NCBI RefSeq assembly: GCF_001905665.1
Contig: NZ_LIVX01000005.1
Location: 549,690 to 613,689, forward strand
Source: Streptomyces sp. CB02261
Lineage (GTDB): Bacteria; Actinomycetota; Actinomycetes; Streptomycetales; Streptomycetaceae
Direction of reading: 5' to 3'
Length of the DNA stretch: 64,000 nt
Both the position numbers and the translations under genes were made by a program. Each line of letters begins with the position of its first letter. Within the stretch, counting starts at the first letter, position 1. Below are positions 34,918 through 43,098 of this stretch, piece by piece. The notes under the pieces were generated by a model. It searched no databases. It was not told the DNA's origin and saw nothing but the letters and a program-made list of their open reading frames with translations.

Positions 34918-35282
34918 CCGCCGCATTCCACATCGACGTCCCGCACACCGACGGCACCCTGGCCGTGATCGCACTGTCCGGTGAATTCGACATCACGACC
35001 GCGCTCGCCGTCCGGACCCGCGCCCTGGACCTCATCTCGGTCGGCCACCCCGACCTGGTCGCCGACCTCTCAGACGTCACCTTCTGTGACTCCTCAGGAC
35101 TGGGAGCCCTGGTCGGCATCTGGCGCTGCGCCAAGGACGCCGACGGCTCCCTGACCCTGGCGGCCATCCCCGCCCGGCTGAGCCGTCTGCTCAGCGTCAC
35201 CGGGATGGACACCTTCCTGCCCGCCTATCCCAGCGCCGAGGCCGCGCTTGCCGCACGCCAAGGCAACCACACCACCGCCTGA
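34914..35282 (+). CDS. STAS-domain anti-sigma factor antagonist
   Basis: A 122-residue STAS protein: LAVIALSGEFDITTALAVRT, then LVADLSDVTFCDSSGLGALV, with the phosphorylatable Ser in DSSGLG as in SpoIIAA/RsbV. It overlaps the phosphatase gene by four bases. The expected switch is: the RsbW-like kinase (32585) phosphorylates it, the SpoIIE protein dephosphorylates it. The sigma factor is not in the window. Confidence 0.92.
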   Translation: MTAAFHIDVPHTDGTLAVIALSGEFDITTALAVRTRALDLISVGHPDLVADLSDVTFCDSSGLGALVGIWRCAKDADGSLTLAAIPARLSRLLSVTGMDTFLPAYPSAEAALAARQGNHTTA

Positions 35283-35421
35283 GACCTCTCCGCTCGCCGG
35301 GGCGGCACCAACAGCTGGCTGGCGCTGCACGCCCCGCCGTTTCCTCCCGCAGGGCACGGGGGCCTGCACAGCGCGCGTCGCGACCAACGTACTGGTCGCG
35401 GCGCGCGCTGAATCCGTTCCT

Positions 35422-35475
35422 ACAGGCGCTACACATCGGGGCGCTGCATCCGCTCCGACAGGCGCTACACATCGG
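35422..35475. repeat. 18-bp direct repeat, two copies 36 bp apart
   Basis: ACAGGCGCTACACATCGG occurs at 35422-35439 and 35458-35475. The intervening bases are partly similar too. This is a small tandem duplication in non-coding DNA after the STAS gene. Confidence 0.75.
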
Positions 35476-35860
35476 ACCGCGGCGTACAGCACACCGGACG
35501 CTGCCTTTCCCACCGGGTCAGTGAGACTCGTCGTAGGGGTCGCGGCTGCCGGACTGGCCAGCCGCGACTGATCATGTAGTCAGGATCACGATGTACAGCC
35601 ATGCCTTGTCGGCGCGGAAGTAGTCGGTGTGTCCCTCTTCGGTGCCCATGACCATGGAAGCCGGAAAGCAAGAAGCACGGGATGAACGTGCAGGTCCTGG
35701 CCGGTCCGCCGGCTGCTGTGGGCGCTCACTGGCTCTGCCCGGAGCCGTCCACGACGTCCCGGCCGCACGTGAGCACGGGATCATCCGCTTTCGCGGGCGC
35801 TGGCGTCATCCGCTGGGCAGACGAGGGGCGCCGACCGGGCGGAGAGCGGCCGGCCGGGCG
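35476..35860. other. Non-coding spacer
   Basis: No intact gene. The minus strand has a fragment ending MVMGTEEGHTDYFRADKAWL with a stop at 35572; it looks like the end of a lost gene and was not recognised. Confidence 0.35.
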
Positions 35861-35992
35861 TCAGTAACGCCAGGGCTGGTCGTTCGGCCGCAGGGCCCAG
35901 AGCGTGTCGGAGGAGGGGTTTGAGGTGTCGAGGTGGAGTGCGTTCCAGCTGCCGCTTCCGTACGATCCGCTGAAGCGGTGCTGGGCCTCATC
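35861..35992 (-). pseudogene. Unrecognised C-terminal fragment next to the pectate lyase
   Basis: The last 43 codons read AQHRFSGSYGSGSWNALHLD and PSSDTLWALRPNDQPWRY, sequence that looks like a secreted or carbohydrate-related protein end. It is in a different frame from the pectate lyase that stops at 36031, so it is not its normal tail. Confidence 0.35.
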
Positions 35993-36030
35993 GGCGCGGT
36001 GAGGGTGAGTGCGTTCGTGTGTCGTCGGCT

Positions 36031-36858
36031 TCAGGACTCGCGTCCGTCGAGGGCACCGTCGTGGATCTGGTACTCGCGGCCGAAGTGCTTCGGGTTGGCG
36101 CTGTCGAAGTGCGGCGCGTCGGTGAACGTGTTGTGGTCCGCCCACACGTGGGTCGCGCCGCGCAGGGACACCGAGTCGTAGTTTGAGTTCCAGTTGCCGT
36201 CGTCACCGTCGGTCGGGTCCGCCTGCGGGAAGCAGTCCTCGGCGGCGGCGAAGGTCAGGTTGCGGACGATGACGTTGTCCACGTTCTGAATCTGGAGCAT
36301 GGCCCCGGTGAGGCCGGCGTTCGTGCCAGGGACGCCCACAAGTGTCGTGTTGGCGGGCACCTTGAAGACGATGTTCTTACCTTGCTTGGCCTGGGCGGCG
36401 GCGCGTGCCGTCTCCTGGGTGCCGGAGGGCAGCTTCGAGCGGCCGTAGGTGGCCGGGTCGTAAGCCTTGAGGTAGGCCGACAGCGAGTAGCCGGTACCGA
36501 GGGCGTAGTCCGCGCAGGTCAGCTTCTTGCCGCTGTCATCGGTGTTGGCGTCGATCATGCCGTTGATCTTGATGATGCGGGGCGTGGTGTCGGAGACCGA
36601 GCCCAGCGCTTTCACGAGCTGCGCACGGGTGGAGACGGTGAAGGTGTGGGCGGCGTCGGCCTTCGTGCCACCGGTGGTCCCCGTACCGGAGGATGCCCAG
36701 CCGTCCTTGGGGGTGAGCGTCTGGTGGTACAGGTCGACGGTCCCGGCATTGGCGTTCATCACGACAACACCAGCGCCGACGCCTGCGGCCACGACAGCCG
36801 CGCAGATGACGGCGGCACGACGGGAACGGAGGGACCGGCGATGGGGGCGAGCAGCCAC
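36031..36858 (-). CDS. Pectate lyase (PL1 family), C-terminally truncated
   Basis: A 275-residue protein from a GTG with AAGGAAG upstream. A Tat/Sec-like signal (RRSLRSRRAAVICAAVVAAG) is followed by a PL1 beta-helix: VSTRAQLVKALGSVSDTTPR, IVFKVPANTTLVGVPGTNAG, VDNVIVRNLTF, and the calcium-site region DSVSLRGATHVWADHNTFTD. It breaks off just after REYQIHDGALDG, where PL1 enzymes carry on with about 150 more residues including the catalytic Arg region. So a secreted but probably inactive enzyme, or a pseudogene. Confidence 0.75.
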   Translation of the reverse strand: MAARPHRRSLRSRRAAVICAAVVAAGVGAGVVVMNANAGTVDLYHQTLTPKDGWASSGTGTTGGTKADAAHTFTVSTRAQLVKALGSVSDTTPRIIKINGMIDANTDDSGKKLTCADYALGTGYSLSAYLKAYDPATYGRSKLPSGTQETARAAAQAKQGKNIVFKVPANTTLVGVPGTNAGLTGAMLQIQNVDNVIVRNLTFAAAEDCFPQADPTDGDDGNWNSNYDSVSLRGATHVWADHNTFTDAPHFDSANPKHFGREYQIHDGALDGRES

Positions 36859-37234
36859 GGGGCTTCCTTACAGGGAGAAGAACGGGGTTACGCCCTGTCA
36901 GTGGCCGCCGAACTGCGAATGGTTGCCGCGTGCGGAGCGTTCTTCCTCCGCCTGCCCCGCCACTCAATGTCGCCCGAGTTCGCCTCCACGGCGCCTTACC
37001 CGATCCGATCCATCAGCTTCGGCTCACTGGGAAAGCGCTGGGCTACAGCGGATCCGGCAAGTCCACCCGGATCCTCGACAGCTTCGCCTCCGCTGGCGAA
37101 GCAGAACTCCGCCGACGACCCGCTGCCCGAGTACGTTACCCGCCTCACCACCGACACCCCGCTCTCCGCCGTATTGATGCCACGCCGATCGGCGCAAACT
37201 CGAGCAATAGTCAAGAGTTGTGGGTGAGCTGACT
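36859..37234. other. Non-coding spacer
   Basis: No gene supported. It includes the promoter side of the pectate lyase gene and some coding-like frames without family resemblance. Confidence 0.4.
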
Positions 37235-37702
37235 TCAGCTCTCACTGCGGTGGTTGAGGCTGATTCTGGCGGTATTGCGGATCCGTTTAGTGCGGCCGGC
37301 TTCGGCGAGGATCTCGATGGCCTCGGTGTTCGTCCCGGCGGCGGTCCTGAGCTGGAGCCAGTTGGATGACGCGAGCAGGTTCTCCGACTGCCAGGGCAGC
37401 TTGAGCGTGATGGTGCGGAACAGTGACCACTCCCGCAGGCGCTGAGCCAGGAAGGGGTGGTCGATCGTGGCCTGGGTCATCGCCTGCGCCCACCCCTCGT
37501 AGGCGGGACCGAGGTGAAGGCCGGCTGCTCGACGATCCAGGTGCCGCAGCACAGCAGACTGCGCCATTGTCAGGTCTGGATCCGTGAGCACGCGGTTGAC
37601 CAGGCTAACCTCGCTCGCGTCGGCAACGTGCCCCAGCTTTTCGAGGTAGGCCGCGAAGCGGACGTGCTCGTCTGGCTCCTGCAGGATGTCGTGGACGTTC
37701 AT
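37235..37702 (-). CDS. Hypothetical helical protein
   Basis: A 155-residue protein from the ATG at 37702 with GAGGAG upstream. It begins MNVHDILQEPDEHVRFAAYL and contains SLVNRVLTDPDLTMAQSAVL and LPWQSENLLASSNWLQLRTA. Its start lies just after the end of a decayed IS256-type transposase on the same strand (REEQVA, then ATG), so it may be a passenger. Not recognised. Confidence 0.55.
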   Translation of the reverse strand: MNVHDILQEPDEHVRFAAYLEKLGHVADASEVSLVNRVLTDPDLTMAQSAVLRHLDRRAAGLHLGPAYEGWAQAMTQATIDHPFLAQRLREWSLFRTITLKLPWQSENLLASSNWLQLRTAAGTNTEAIEILAEAGRTKRIRNTARISLNHRSES

Positions 37703-38060
37703 GCGACCTGCTCCTCGCGCTTGACCAGGACGACGTTCTCGCATAGCGCACCGGCGCGGACCAGGGACACCAGGTGAGCTCCGGTGATCGTACGCCGTCG
37801 CGCCTGAGGCGACTCGACCAGCTTGAAGACCATCGCGAGGGGGCCGCCGGGTTGCCCGCGCCGCGGGTGACCTTGGTCCGCGGCGGAGCTTGACCGCGGA
37901 GAAGGGCGACTCGATGGGATTGGTGGCCCTCAAGTGAATCCAGTGTTCGGCGGGGAAAACGTGGAAGGCGAGCACTTCGTCCCCGGTCCTCGGTGATCTT
38001 CGCGACGGCCTTCGGGAACTCTGCCCCGTAGGTCTTCGCGAACGCGCGCTCGTCAATCCC
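37703..38060 (-). mobile_element. IS256-family transposase remnant
   Basis: Leftward fragments in changing frames match the C-terminal part of mutator-type transposases: DERAFAKTYGAEFPKAVAKI, then FPAEHWIHLRATNPIESPFS (catalytic Glu region), and a tail AHLVSLVRAGALCENVVLVK. Several frameshifts. It is unrelated in detail to the intact IS256-family element at 61643. Confidence 0.65.
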
Positions 38061-38279
38061 GACGGCGACGCTCTCTGCCGCCGCCAGTACGCCCGCGCCG
38101 AAGCGGAGGACGAGCGACGCCGTGGCGGTGAGCGGGAGGCACGGTGGCCGGTGTGCAAGCGGTGCAGAAGGAAGTTCACCGACGAGCGCTGGGAGGAGAC
38201 CACCGCGAGGACGGCCTGGAAGGCCGGGGACCTGTTGGTGTGCGGCGACTGCCACGCCGACGACGTCGCCCGCGAGTAG
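38046..38279 (+). pseudogene. C-terminal zinc-ribbon fragment
   Basis: Opposite to the transposase scrap, a frame ending at 38279 reads CRRQYARAEAEDERRRGGER and VCKRCRRKFTDERWEETTAR, then LLVCGDCHADDVARE. The two CxxC pairs form a zinc ribbon. This looks like the 3' end of an integrative-element gene whose 5' part was lost. Confidence 0.45.
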
Positions 38280-38502
38280 CCGCCGCCGAAGCAGACCGCC
38301 TCCAGGCCATCACGCCACCGGAACCGGGGTCGGACCGCGACCAGGAGGCGGGTGTCGGCGTACTGAGAAAATTGCTCGGGTATGTACAGACGAACGTGCT
38401 CAGTCGTGGGGCCGGGACGGCAACCCTGCGGAGGGGTGTCCGTAAGCGTGCGTGACTCCTCGGCGGTCTGAACCTGGCGGCCGTGGACGTAGGCTCTCAA
38501 GG

Positions 38503-38898
38503 ATGCGGATAGGCGAGTTGTCACAGCGCACGGGCGTGAGTCCGCGCTCACTGCGGTACTACGAGGACCAGGGACTGCTGACCAGCTCGCGCTCCGACGC
38601 GGGGCAGCGTCACTATTCCGATGCCGCGGTCCAGCGCGTGTCGCTCATCCGGCAGCTGTTCGACGCGGGGATGTCCAGCCGGGTGATCGCGACTGTGCTG
38701 CCGTGTGTGGACATCCCGGGTGACTTGGACGCCGCCGAGGAGACGTTCACGGCGATGCTGCGGGAGCGCGACCGGATCGACGCCGACATTGCGCACCTGA
38801 TCGAAACCCGGGATGCACTCGACGTGCTGATCAGGGCCAACAGCAGGCACCGGGCGGAGCTTTCCGCGGCTCCGCAATCGGGGGCGCAGTCGACCTGA
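38503..38898 (+). CDS. MerR-family regulator
   Basis: A 131-residue regulator: MRIGELSQRTGVSPRSLRYY, EDQGLLTSSRSDAGQRHYSD is the MerR helix-turn-helix and wing; a dimerisation helix follows (ERDRIDADIAHLIETRDALD). The C-terminal sensor part is short and holds no Cys pair, so it is not a classical metal sensor. It lies 106 bases before an oxidoreductase gene whose promoter has a long spacer and a perfect dyad, the hallmark of MerR control. Confidence 0.9.
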   Translation: MRIGELSQRTGVSPRSLRYYEDQGLLTSSRSDAGQRHYSDAAVQRVSLIRQLFDAGMSSRVIATVLPCVDIPGDLDAAEETFTAMLRERDRIDADIAHLIETRDALDVLIRANSRHRAELSAAPQSGAQST

Positions 38899-38922
38899 TG
38901 TTGTGACCTGCATCTCAGTCGG

Positions 38923-38954
38923 TTGCCCCTGACACCAGTGTCAGGGGTGAGGAT
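38923..38954 (+). promoter_or_regulatory. MerR-type promoter with dyad operator
   Basis: A -35-like TTGCCC (38923-38928) and a -10-like GAGGAT (38949-38954) are separated by about 20 bases. A perfect dyad CCCCTGACAC-CA-GTGTCAGGGG (38926-38947) fills the spacer. Over-long spacers with a dyad inside are the defining trait of MerR-activated promoters. Confidence 0.7.
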
Positions 38955-39004
38955 GGCGACGGCACCCGGAGTCACCGGGTTGGTCATACGAGAGGCGGCT
39001 GAAG

Positions 39005-39928
39005 ATGGGTCAGGCATGGGGTTTTCACAGGTATGGCGGGCCCGAGGTGCAGGAGTTCTTCGATCGTCCCGATCCCGTACCCGGTCGCGGTGAGGTGCTG
39101 ATTCGGGTCGATGCCGCCGGCGTAAATCCCCTGGATCACCTTCTGCGCTCAGGTCTGGTCGACGGGCTCGACGGCGGGCGTCCGTTTCCCCGCGTGCTGG
39201 GCATGGAGGCTGCCGGAACCGTTCTTGCCCGGGGCGAGGACGTCGACGGGCTCGAGGTGGGCGACGCCGTCTTCGGCTTCGCACTGACCGGTGGCGGAAC
39301 CTACGCCGAGACGACGGTGCTGTCCGCGCCGAACACCGCGCGCATCCCGGCGGGTCTGTCCGCGGCCGTTGCGGCCACGCTGCCAGTGGCCGGGACGACC
39401 GCGGTGGACGTGCTCGACCAGCTCGGCCTCCCGGCCGGCGCCACAGTCCTGGTCAACGGGGTCGGGGGAGGGGTCGGACTTGCCGTCGCCCGACTGGCGA
39501 TCGGGCGCGAGCTGCGTGTGATCGGCACCGGAGGTGCAGCCAAACGCGGGCGCGCCGAGGGCATTGGCGTGCGGTTCATCGACTACGCCGCCGAGGACGT
39601 CGCCGCCGCGGCACGCGAGCTGGTTCCGGGCGGCTTCGACGGGATCGTCGACCTGGTCGGAGGCACCTCGCTGCGCACGGTCGCTCCGCTGGCCCGGGAT
39701 CCCCGCAATGTCATAGCTGTGGGTGATACGTCTGTGTCCGATCTCGGTGGGCGTTTCGTCGAGCGTCGCGTCGACCGCGAGAACCTGGAGCGGTCGGCCC
39801 AGCTGGCTCTCGACGGAGTCCTCGCACCCGTAATCACGGCGGTCCATCCGCTCTTCGAAGCCCCGGCCGCCCTCGCCGCCGTCGAGAGCGGTCATGCCTC
39901 GGGCAAGGTCGTGATCAAGGTGGCATGA
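39005..39928 (+). CDS. Zinc-free quinone oxidoreductase (MDR family)
   Basis: A 307-residue NADPH-dependent enzyme: QAWGFHRYGGPEVQEFFDRP at the start, then VLIRVDAAGVNPLDHLLRSG, and the nucleotide-binding GATVLVNGVGGGVGLAVARL. The Cys and Glu ligands of zinc alcohol dehydrogenases are lacking, so it belongs to the quinone oxidoreductase branch. It is transcribed from the MerR-type promoter just upstream, so it is probably induced by a quinone, aldehyde or drug. Confidence 0.9.
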   Translation: MGQAWGFHRYGGPEVQEFFDRPDPVPGRGEVLIRVDAAGVNPLDHLLRSGLVDGLDGGRPFPRVLGMEAAGTVLARGEDVDGLEVGDAVFGFALTGGGTYAETTVLSAPNTARIPAGLSAAVAATLPVAGTTAVDVLDQLGLPAGATVLVNGVGGGVGLAVARLAIGRELRVIGTGGAAKRGRAEGIGVRFIDYAAEDVAAAARELVPGGFDGIVDLVGGTSLRTVAPLARDPRNVIAVGDTSVSDLGGRFVERRVDRENLERSAQLALDGVLAPVITAVHPLFEAPAALAAVESGHASGKVVIKVA

Positions 39929-40072
39929 GAGTGCCCAGTTGCCTGACGCCGTCGACGTTCCTTTTGGAGCTGACGAGAACCCCTGGTCAGCGCATCATCA
40001 ACTGAGCACGTTCACCTGTACGGGGTTGAGCACGTTCAGGCGTACGCCGACACCAGGCAACCTCCGCGCCTG

Positions 40073-40228
40073 ATGCTCGCCCCCGTCCACGTGCCCGGCT
40101 TCGGCTCGGCCGTCGCCGAACACACGATGCTCGCCACCAGCCCTCAGCTCTCCCCGGAACAGATCGACACCCTGAAGGCCGTCGCCGCCCACGAAGAAGC
40201 CGCCGACCGCGTCGCCCAGGTGCGGTGA
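40073..40228 (+). CDS. 51-residue fragment or small protein
   Basis: MLAPVHVPGFGSAVAEHTML and TSPQLSPEQIDTLKAVAAHE make a clean short frame, and the same frame is open upstream (HVQAYADTRQPPRL). It looks like the 3' end of a larger gene. Not recognised. Confidence 0.35.
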   Translation: MLAPVHVPGFGSAVAEHTMLATSPQLSPEQIDTLKAVAAHEEAADRVAQVR

Positions 40229-40533
40229 GGGGTGCGATGAGCCCGCGGAGACTGGTGCGGTGAGTACCGCACCACGCCGTCCCCTGGGGTCCGGCCGTAC
40301 CGACCTGCCCGAGCCGGGCGCCCACGCCCCGCGGGCGATGACGGCCGCCGAGCGCCGTCGTCTCGCCTCCAGCCCGCGCCGATATGGCGTGCGCGGGCGA
40401 GGCCCGGCGCCCAGATGCGCTCTGGGATCAGTGTCGCCGGGCTGCCCCCACCCCTGCTCGCCGTGCACCGGCACCAGGCCAAGGGACGCTAGCCTAATTA
40501 GGCGATAACGATCTTCCTCGCCGTCCGCGAGCA
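40229..40533. other. Spacer
   Basis: No gene recognised. It contains the palindrome GCCTAATTAGGC (40492-40503) just after the methyltransferase remnant. Confidence 0.4.
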
Positions 40534-41170
40534 CTAGGGCCGGTGCCAGACCAGCGTGTAGCGCCAAAACAGTCGTCGGTGCAACCGTGCACCGGGTAGC
40601 GCCTGGTAGGTGTCGCGAACAGTGTCTGCGAAGGTCATAGTAGCCGGTCGGGTCGGGGCGGTCATTGAGGCTGGTCGCGGCGCCTTGCGGCCCTTGTTCT
40701 TGATCCAAACCATGGCGACGTTTGCCGGAATGGCCACGGCATCGATCAGGTAATCGCTCCGAGACTGCGGGCGATAGACGCCGACGACGACCAGGGTTCC
40801 GCCGGGTGCCAGGTGTTGGCGGAAGCAGGTGAGGGCGTCGCTGAACGGTATGTGGTGGACAGTGGCGACACATGTGATGACGTCGTAGGGGCCGGGCGGC
40901 ACCTCCTTCATTGCGTCTCCGACAGTGAAGGTCACCGGGGCGGCGGGGTCTGTGAGCCCCCGCGCGCGATCGACGATCGTGGGATCGATGTCGATACCGT
41001 GCACTGCTCCGGCCCGTGAGACCAGGAGTCTGGCGAGGTCACCGCTGCCTGATCCGACGTCCAGAGCCCTGGCGCAGGATCCACCGGTGGTAGTGGGCGT
41101 TGTGGTCCCAGGGGTGGCTGGCATGGAACTGCTCAAGTGCTCGCATAGTGCGGGGCAGCAGTGTTGTCAT
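40534..41170 (-). pseudogene. SAM-dependent methyltransferase broken near its N-terminus
   Basis: The main frame has the class I SAM motifs: ARALDVGSGSGDLARLLVSR (motif I), GIDIDPTIVDRARG, VITCVATVHHIPFSDAL and HLAPGGTLVVVGVYRP. The expected N-terminus (TMRALEQFHASHPWDHNAHY, HRWILRQ) is in another frame starting at the ATG at 41170. A frame-changing deletion near 41070 separates the two, and a few residues between them are missing. So the gene is probably inactive. Confidence 0.75.
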
Positions 41171-41401
41171 GGCGTGCGTCCATCAGCCCCTCGGTCGCCT
41201 TGTCCCGCCCCTCGTCCTACTGCTCCTACTCGTCACCGGCCTGCTCGTGGCGGTCGTACCTGGCTACCTCGTCTGGCGCCACCCCACTATCAAGGCCCTC
41301 TCACGGTGGCCGCCGCCGTCGGCGCCGTGTTCATCACCGTCCTCCTCGGCCGGCACTGGGCGACCTCCGGGACAACGCGGGTACGGAGCGTCCCCGGATA
41401 G
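41169..41401 (+). pseudogene. Small membrane protein, frameshifted
   Basis: The frame reads VPPLVLLLLLVTGLLVAVVP and YLVWRHPTIKA, and then, in another frame, LTVAAAVGAVFITVLLGRHW. Together they make a two-helix membrane protein interrupted near 41300. It diverges from the methyltransferase. Confidence 0.45.
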
Positions 41402-41509
41402 CCGGGTGTGACCGCACGGCTCAATGCCGACCTGCGCCGCTGACCCACAGCCGGCTGTGCGCCAGCCCCGGGCTGGCCCCGGGCTGCTTGGTCGGACGGC
41501 TGGGTGTGG

Positions 41510-41635
41510 GTTGTGGGATCGGGGCGCGACGACTCCCCGGACCTGTTCGGCGACGCGGACACCATGGACAAGCAGACCGGCACCGATCTGCACGACGGCA
41601 AGCACAGCTACACCGTCCGTCCCCTCCTCGCGGCG
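41510..41635 (+). pseudogene. Polyprenyl synthase fragment (tentative)
   Basis: The frame encodes DDSPDLFGDADTMDKQTGTD and LHDGKHSYTVRPLLAA, which resembles the second Asp-rich region of polyprenyl diphosphate synthases (D-D...L-F-G...K-x-x-G-x-D-L...G-K). Nothing else of the enzyme is present. Confidence 0.4.
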
Positions 41636-41711
41636 TTCGGGGTGACGTCATGTGTCGACGACCTTGAACAGCGGAGGGCCCCGGCGGGAAATTGTGCTCA
41701 GCACGCCGAGG

Positions 41712-42671
41712 TCAGCGAAATGAGTCGATGTTCTCGCTCACCCAGTCGTCGTAGGTGCGCAGTGGGCGGCCGATGATGTCCTGCACGGACGGCCGCTGGT
41801 CGAGTGTCCACTGAACGAGTTCGGCGAAACGGGCGCCGTACTCTTCAAGTGCGTACAGCGTCACGTCGATCGCACCGTCCGGCCAGCCACGACGTCGCCA
41901 GATCGCCCGACTTTCGTCCGCCGCCAGATCGACGGTGTCGATGTCGCGGCCGAGAGCGGTGGCGATGCTCTGTATCCGTGAACGCGTGCTCAGCGGCGGG
42001 CCCACAGCCTCGACGACCGTACCGGTGTACTCGTCGCTGATCAGTGCCGCGGCCACGACGGCGGCGAGGTCCTGCTCGTGGATGAAGGGGTAGTGGCCCT
42101 GGTTCAGGAAAGCCTCCCGGACCACCCCGTCGGCGCGGACGGTGTCAGGCCAGTCCGATCCTGTCGCCGGGTAGGTGCCCTCGATGACGGCACCCATCAC
42201 AGCCGACGGCCGGATGTGCGTCCAGGCGATGCCCGAGTGCTCCACCGCCTTCTCGATCGCCAGCCAGAACCAGGTCTCCGGCGGATTCGCCTCTTCGTAC
42301 TCCGGCCCGTGAGACGACAACAGAACGACTTTACGGGCGGAGGCGTTTCGCGCCAGAGCGAGGGCGTCCTGGATTGTCGACGGATGAGCACCGGCGAGGA
42401 ATACGGCCTCGACGCCGTCGAAGGCTCGGGCACACTCCAGCGGCCGGGTGATGGACCCTTCCACGACGTGGACCGTGTCAGGCCAGCCACCGCACTGGTC
42501 CGACTCGGCCATCACCCGCACATGCCAACCCATGGCGAGCAGTCGTCGGGCCAGCCACCGGCCGACGATCCCGGTCGGGCTGTTGCCTTCATCTCTGCGC
42601 GGGCTGACGACGGTCAGTAGGCAGATGCCTTCGGTTACCGGCGTCTTCTCATTCTGCTCGAACCTGTCCAC
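41712..42671 (-). CDS. NmrA-like NAD(P)-binding protein
   Basis: A 319-residue protein. The GTG at 42671 has AAAGG nine bases upstream. The Rossmann start is unusual: LLTVVSPRRDEGNSPTGIVG, then RWLARRLLAMGWHVRVM, and later VVEGSITRPLECARAFDGVE and VVLLSSHGPEYEE. This matches the NmrA/atypical SDR family, with GNSPTGIVGRWL in place of GATG-x-x-G. Such proteins bind NADP and act as isomerases, reductases or redox sensors. The role is open. Confidence 0.8.
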   Translation of the reverse strand: MDRFEQNEKTPVTEGICLLTVVSPRRDEGNSPTGIVGRWLARRLLAMGWHVRVMAESDQCGGWPDTVHVVEGSITRPLECARAFDGVEAVFLAGAHPSTIQDALALARNASARKVVLLSSHGPEYEEANPPETWFWLAIEKAVEHSGIAWTHIRPSAVMGAVIEGTYPATGSDWPDTVRADGVVREAFLNQGHYPFIHEQDLAAVVAAALISDEYTGTVVEAVGPPLSTRSRIQSIATALGRDIDTVDLAADESRAIWRRRGWPDGAIDVTLYALEEYGARFAELVQWTLDQRPSVQDIIGRPLRTYDDWVSENIDSFR

Positions 42672-43098
42672 GGCAAGACCTTTCAACGCGTGAGCGGAGA
42701 TCTTGCACCGGGCCCGGCCCGGGGCACCGGACGGCCTCTCTGGCCGTGCCCCACGGCCGCAGTGCCACGGCTGCGGATCGAGGCCGGGAAGTCTACCAGG
42801 ATGCACTTGGCGACAATATCGTTGCCGGCCGGCCCAGAGGGCGCCGGACTCGTCGTGACACTGCGTCAGCGGGCTGCTGTTCCGCGTCGACCGCCGGCCA
42901 GCCCCGCGCCGATAGACGCAGGGCAGAGACAGCTTTGCCGGAACTATTTGAGGTGTTCGGTTCGGGCTGACGTCATGGTGGGACCCGGATTAGTCCGGCT
43001 TCGCAATGAACCCGTCGAGCAGGTCGGGCCGGTACTGCATCCGTTAGGCGCGTGCGGACCAGCCCTGCCAGGTCATCGATGCTGCATGGGGCCAGATT
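42672..43098. other. Spacer between reductase and IS element
   Basis: No gene supported. A leftward scrap YRPDLLDGFIAKPD near 43000 may be the remains of a coding region. Confidence 0.35.

Noticed and set aside
35404..35475. Possible CRISPR repeats
   Set aside because: Only two copies, the spacing gives an 18-base gap of partly similar sequence, and there are no cas genes.
40492..40503. Palindrome GCCTAATTAGGC as an iron box (DmdR site)
   Set aside because: The Streptomyces iron box is longer (about 19 bases) and this site lies behind a broken methyltransferase gene with no iron genes near.
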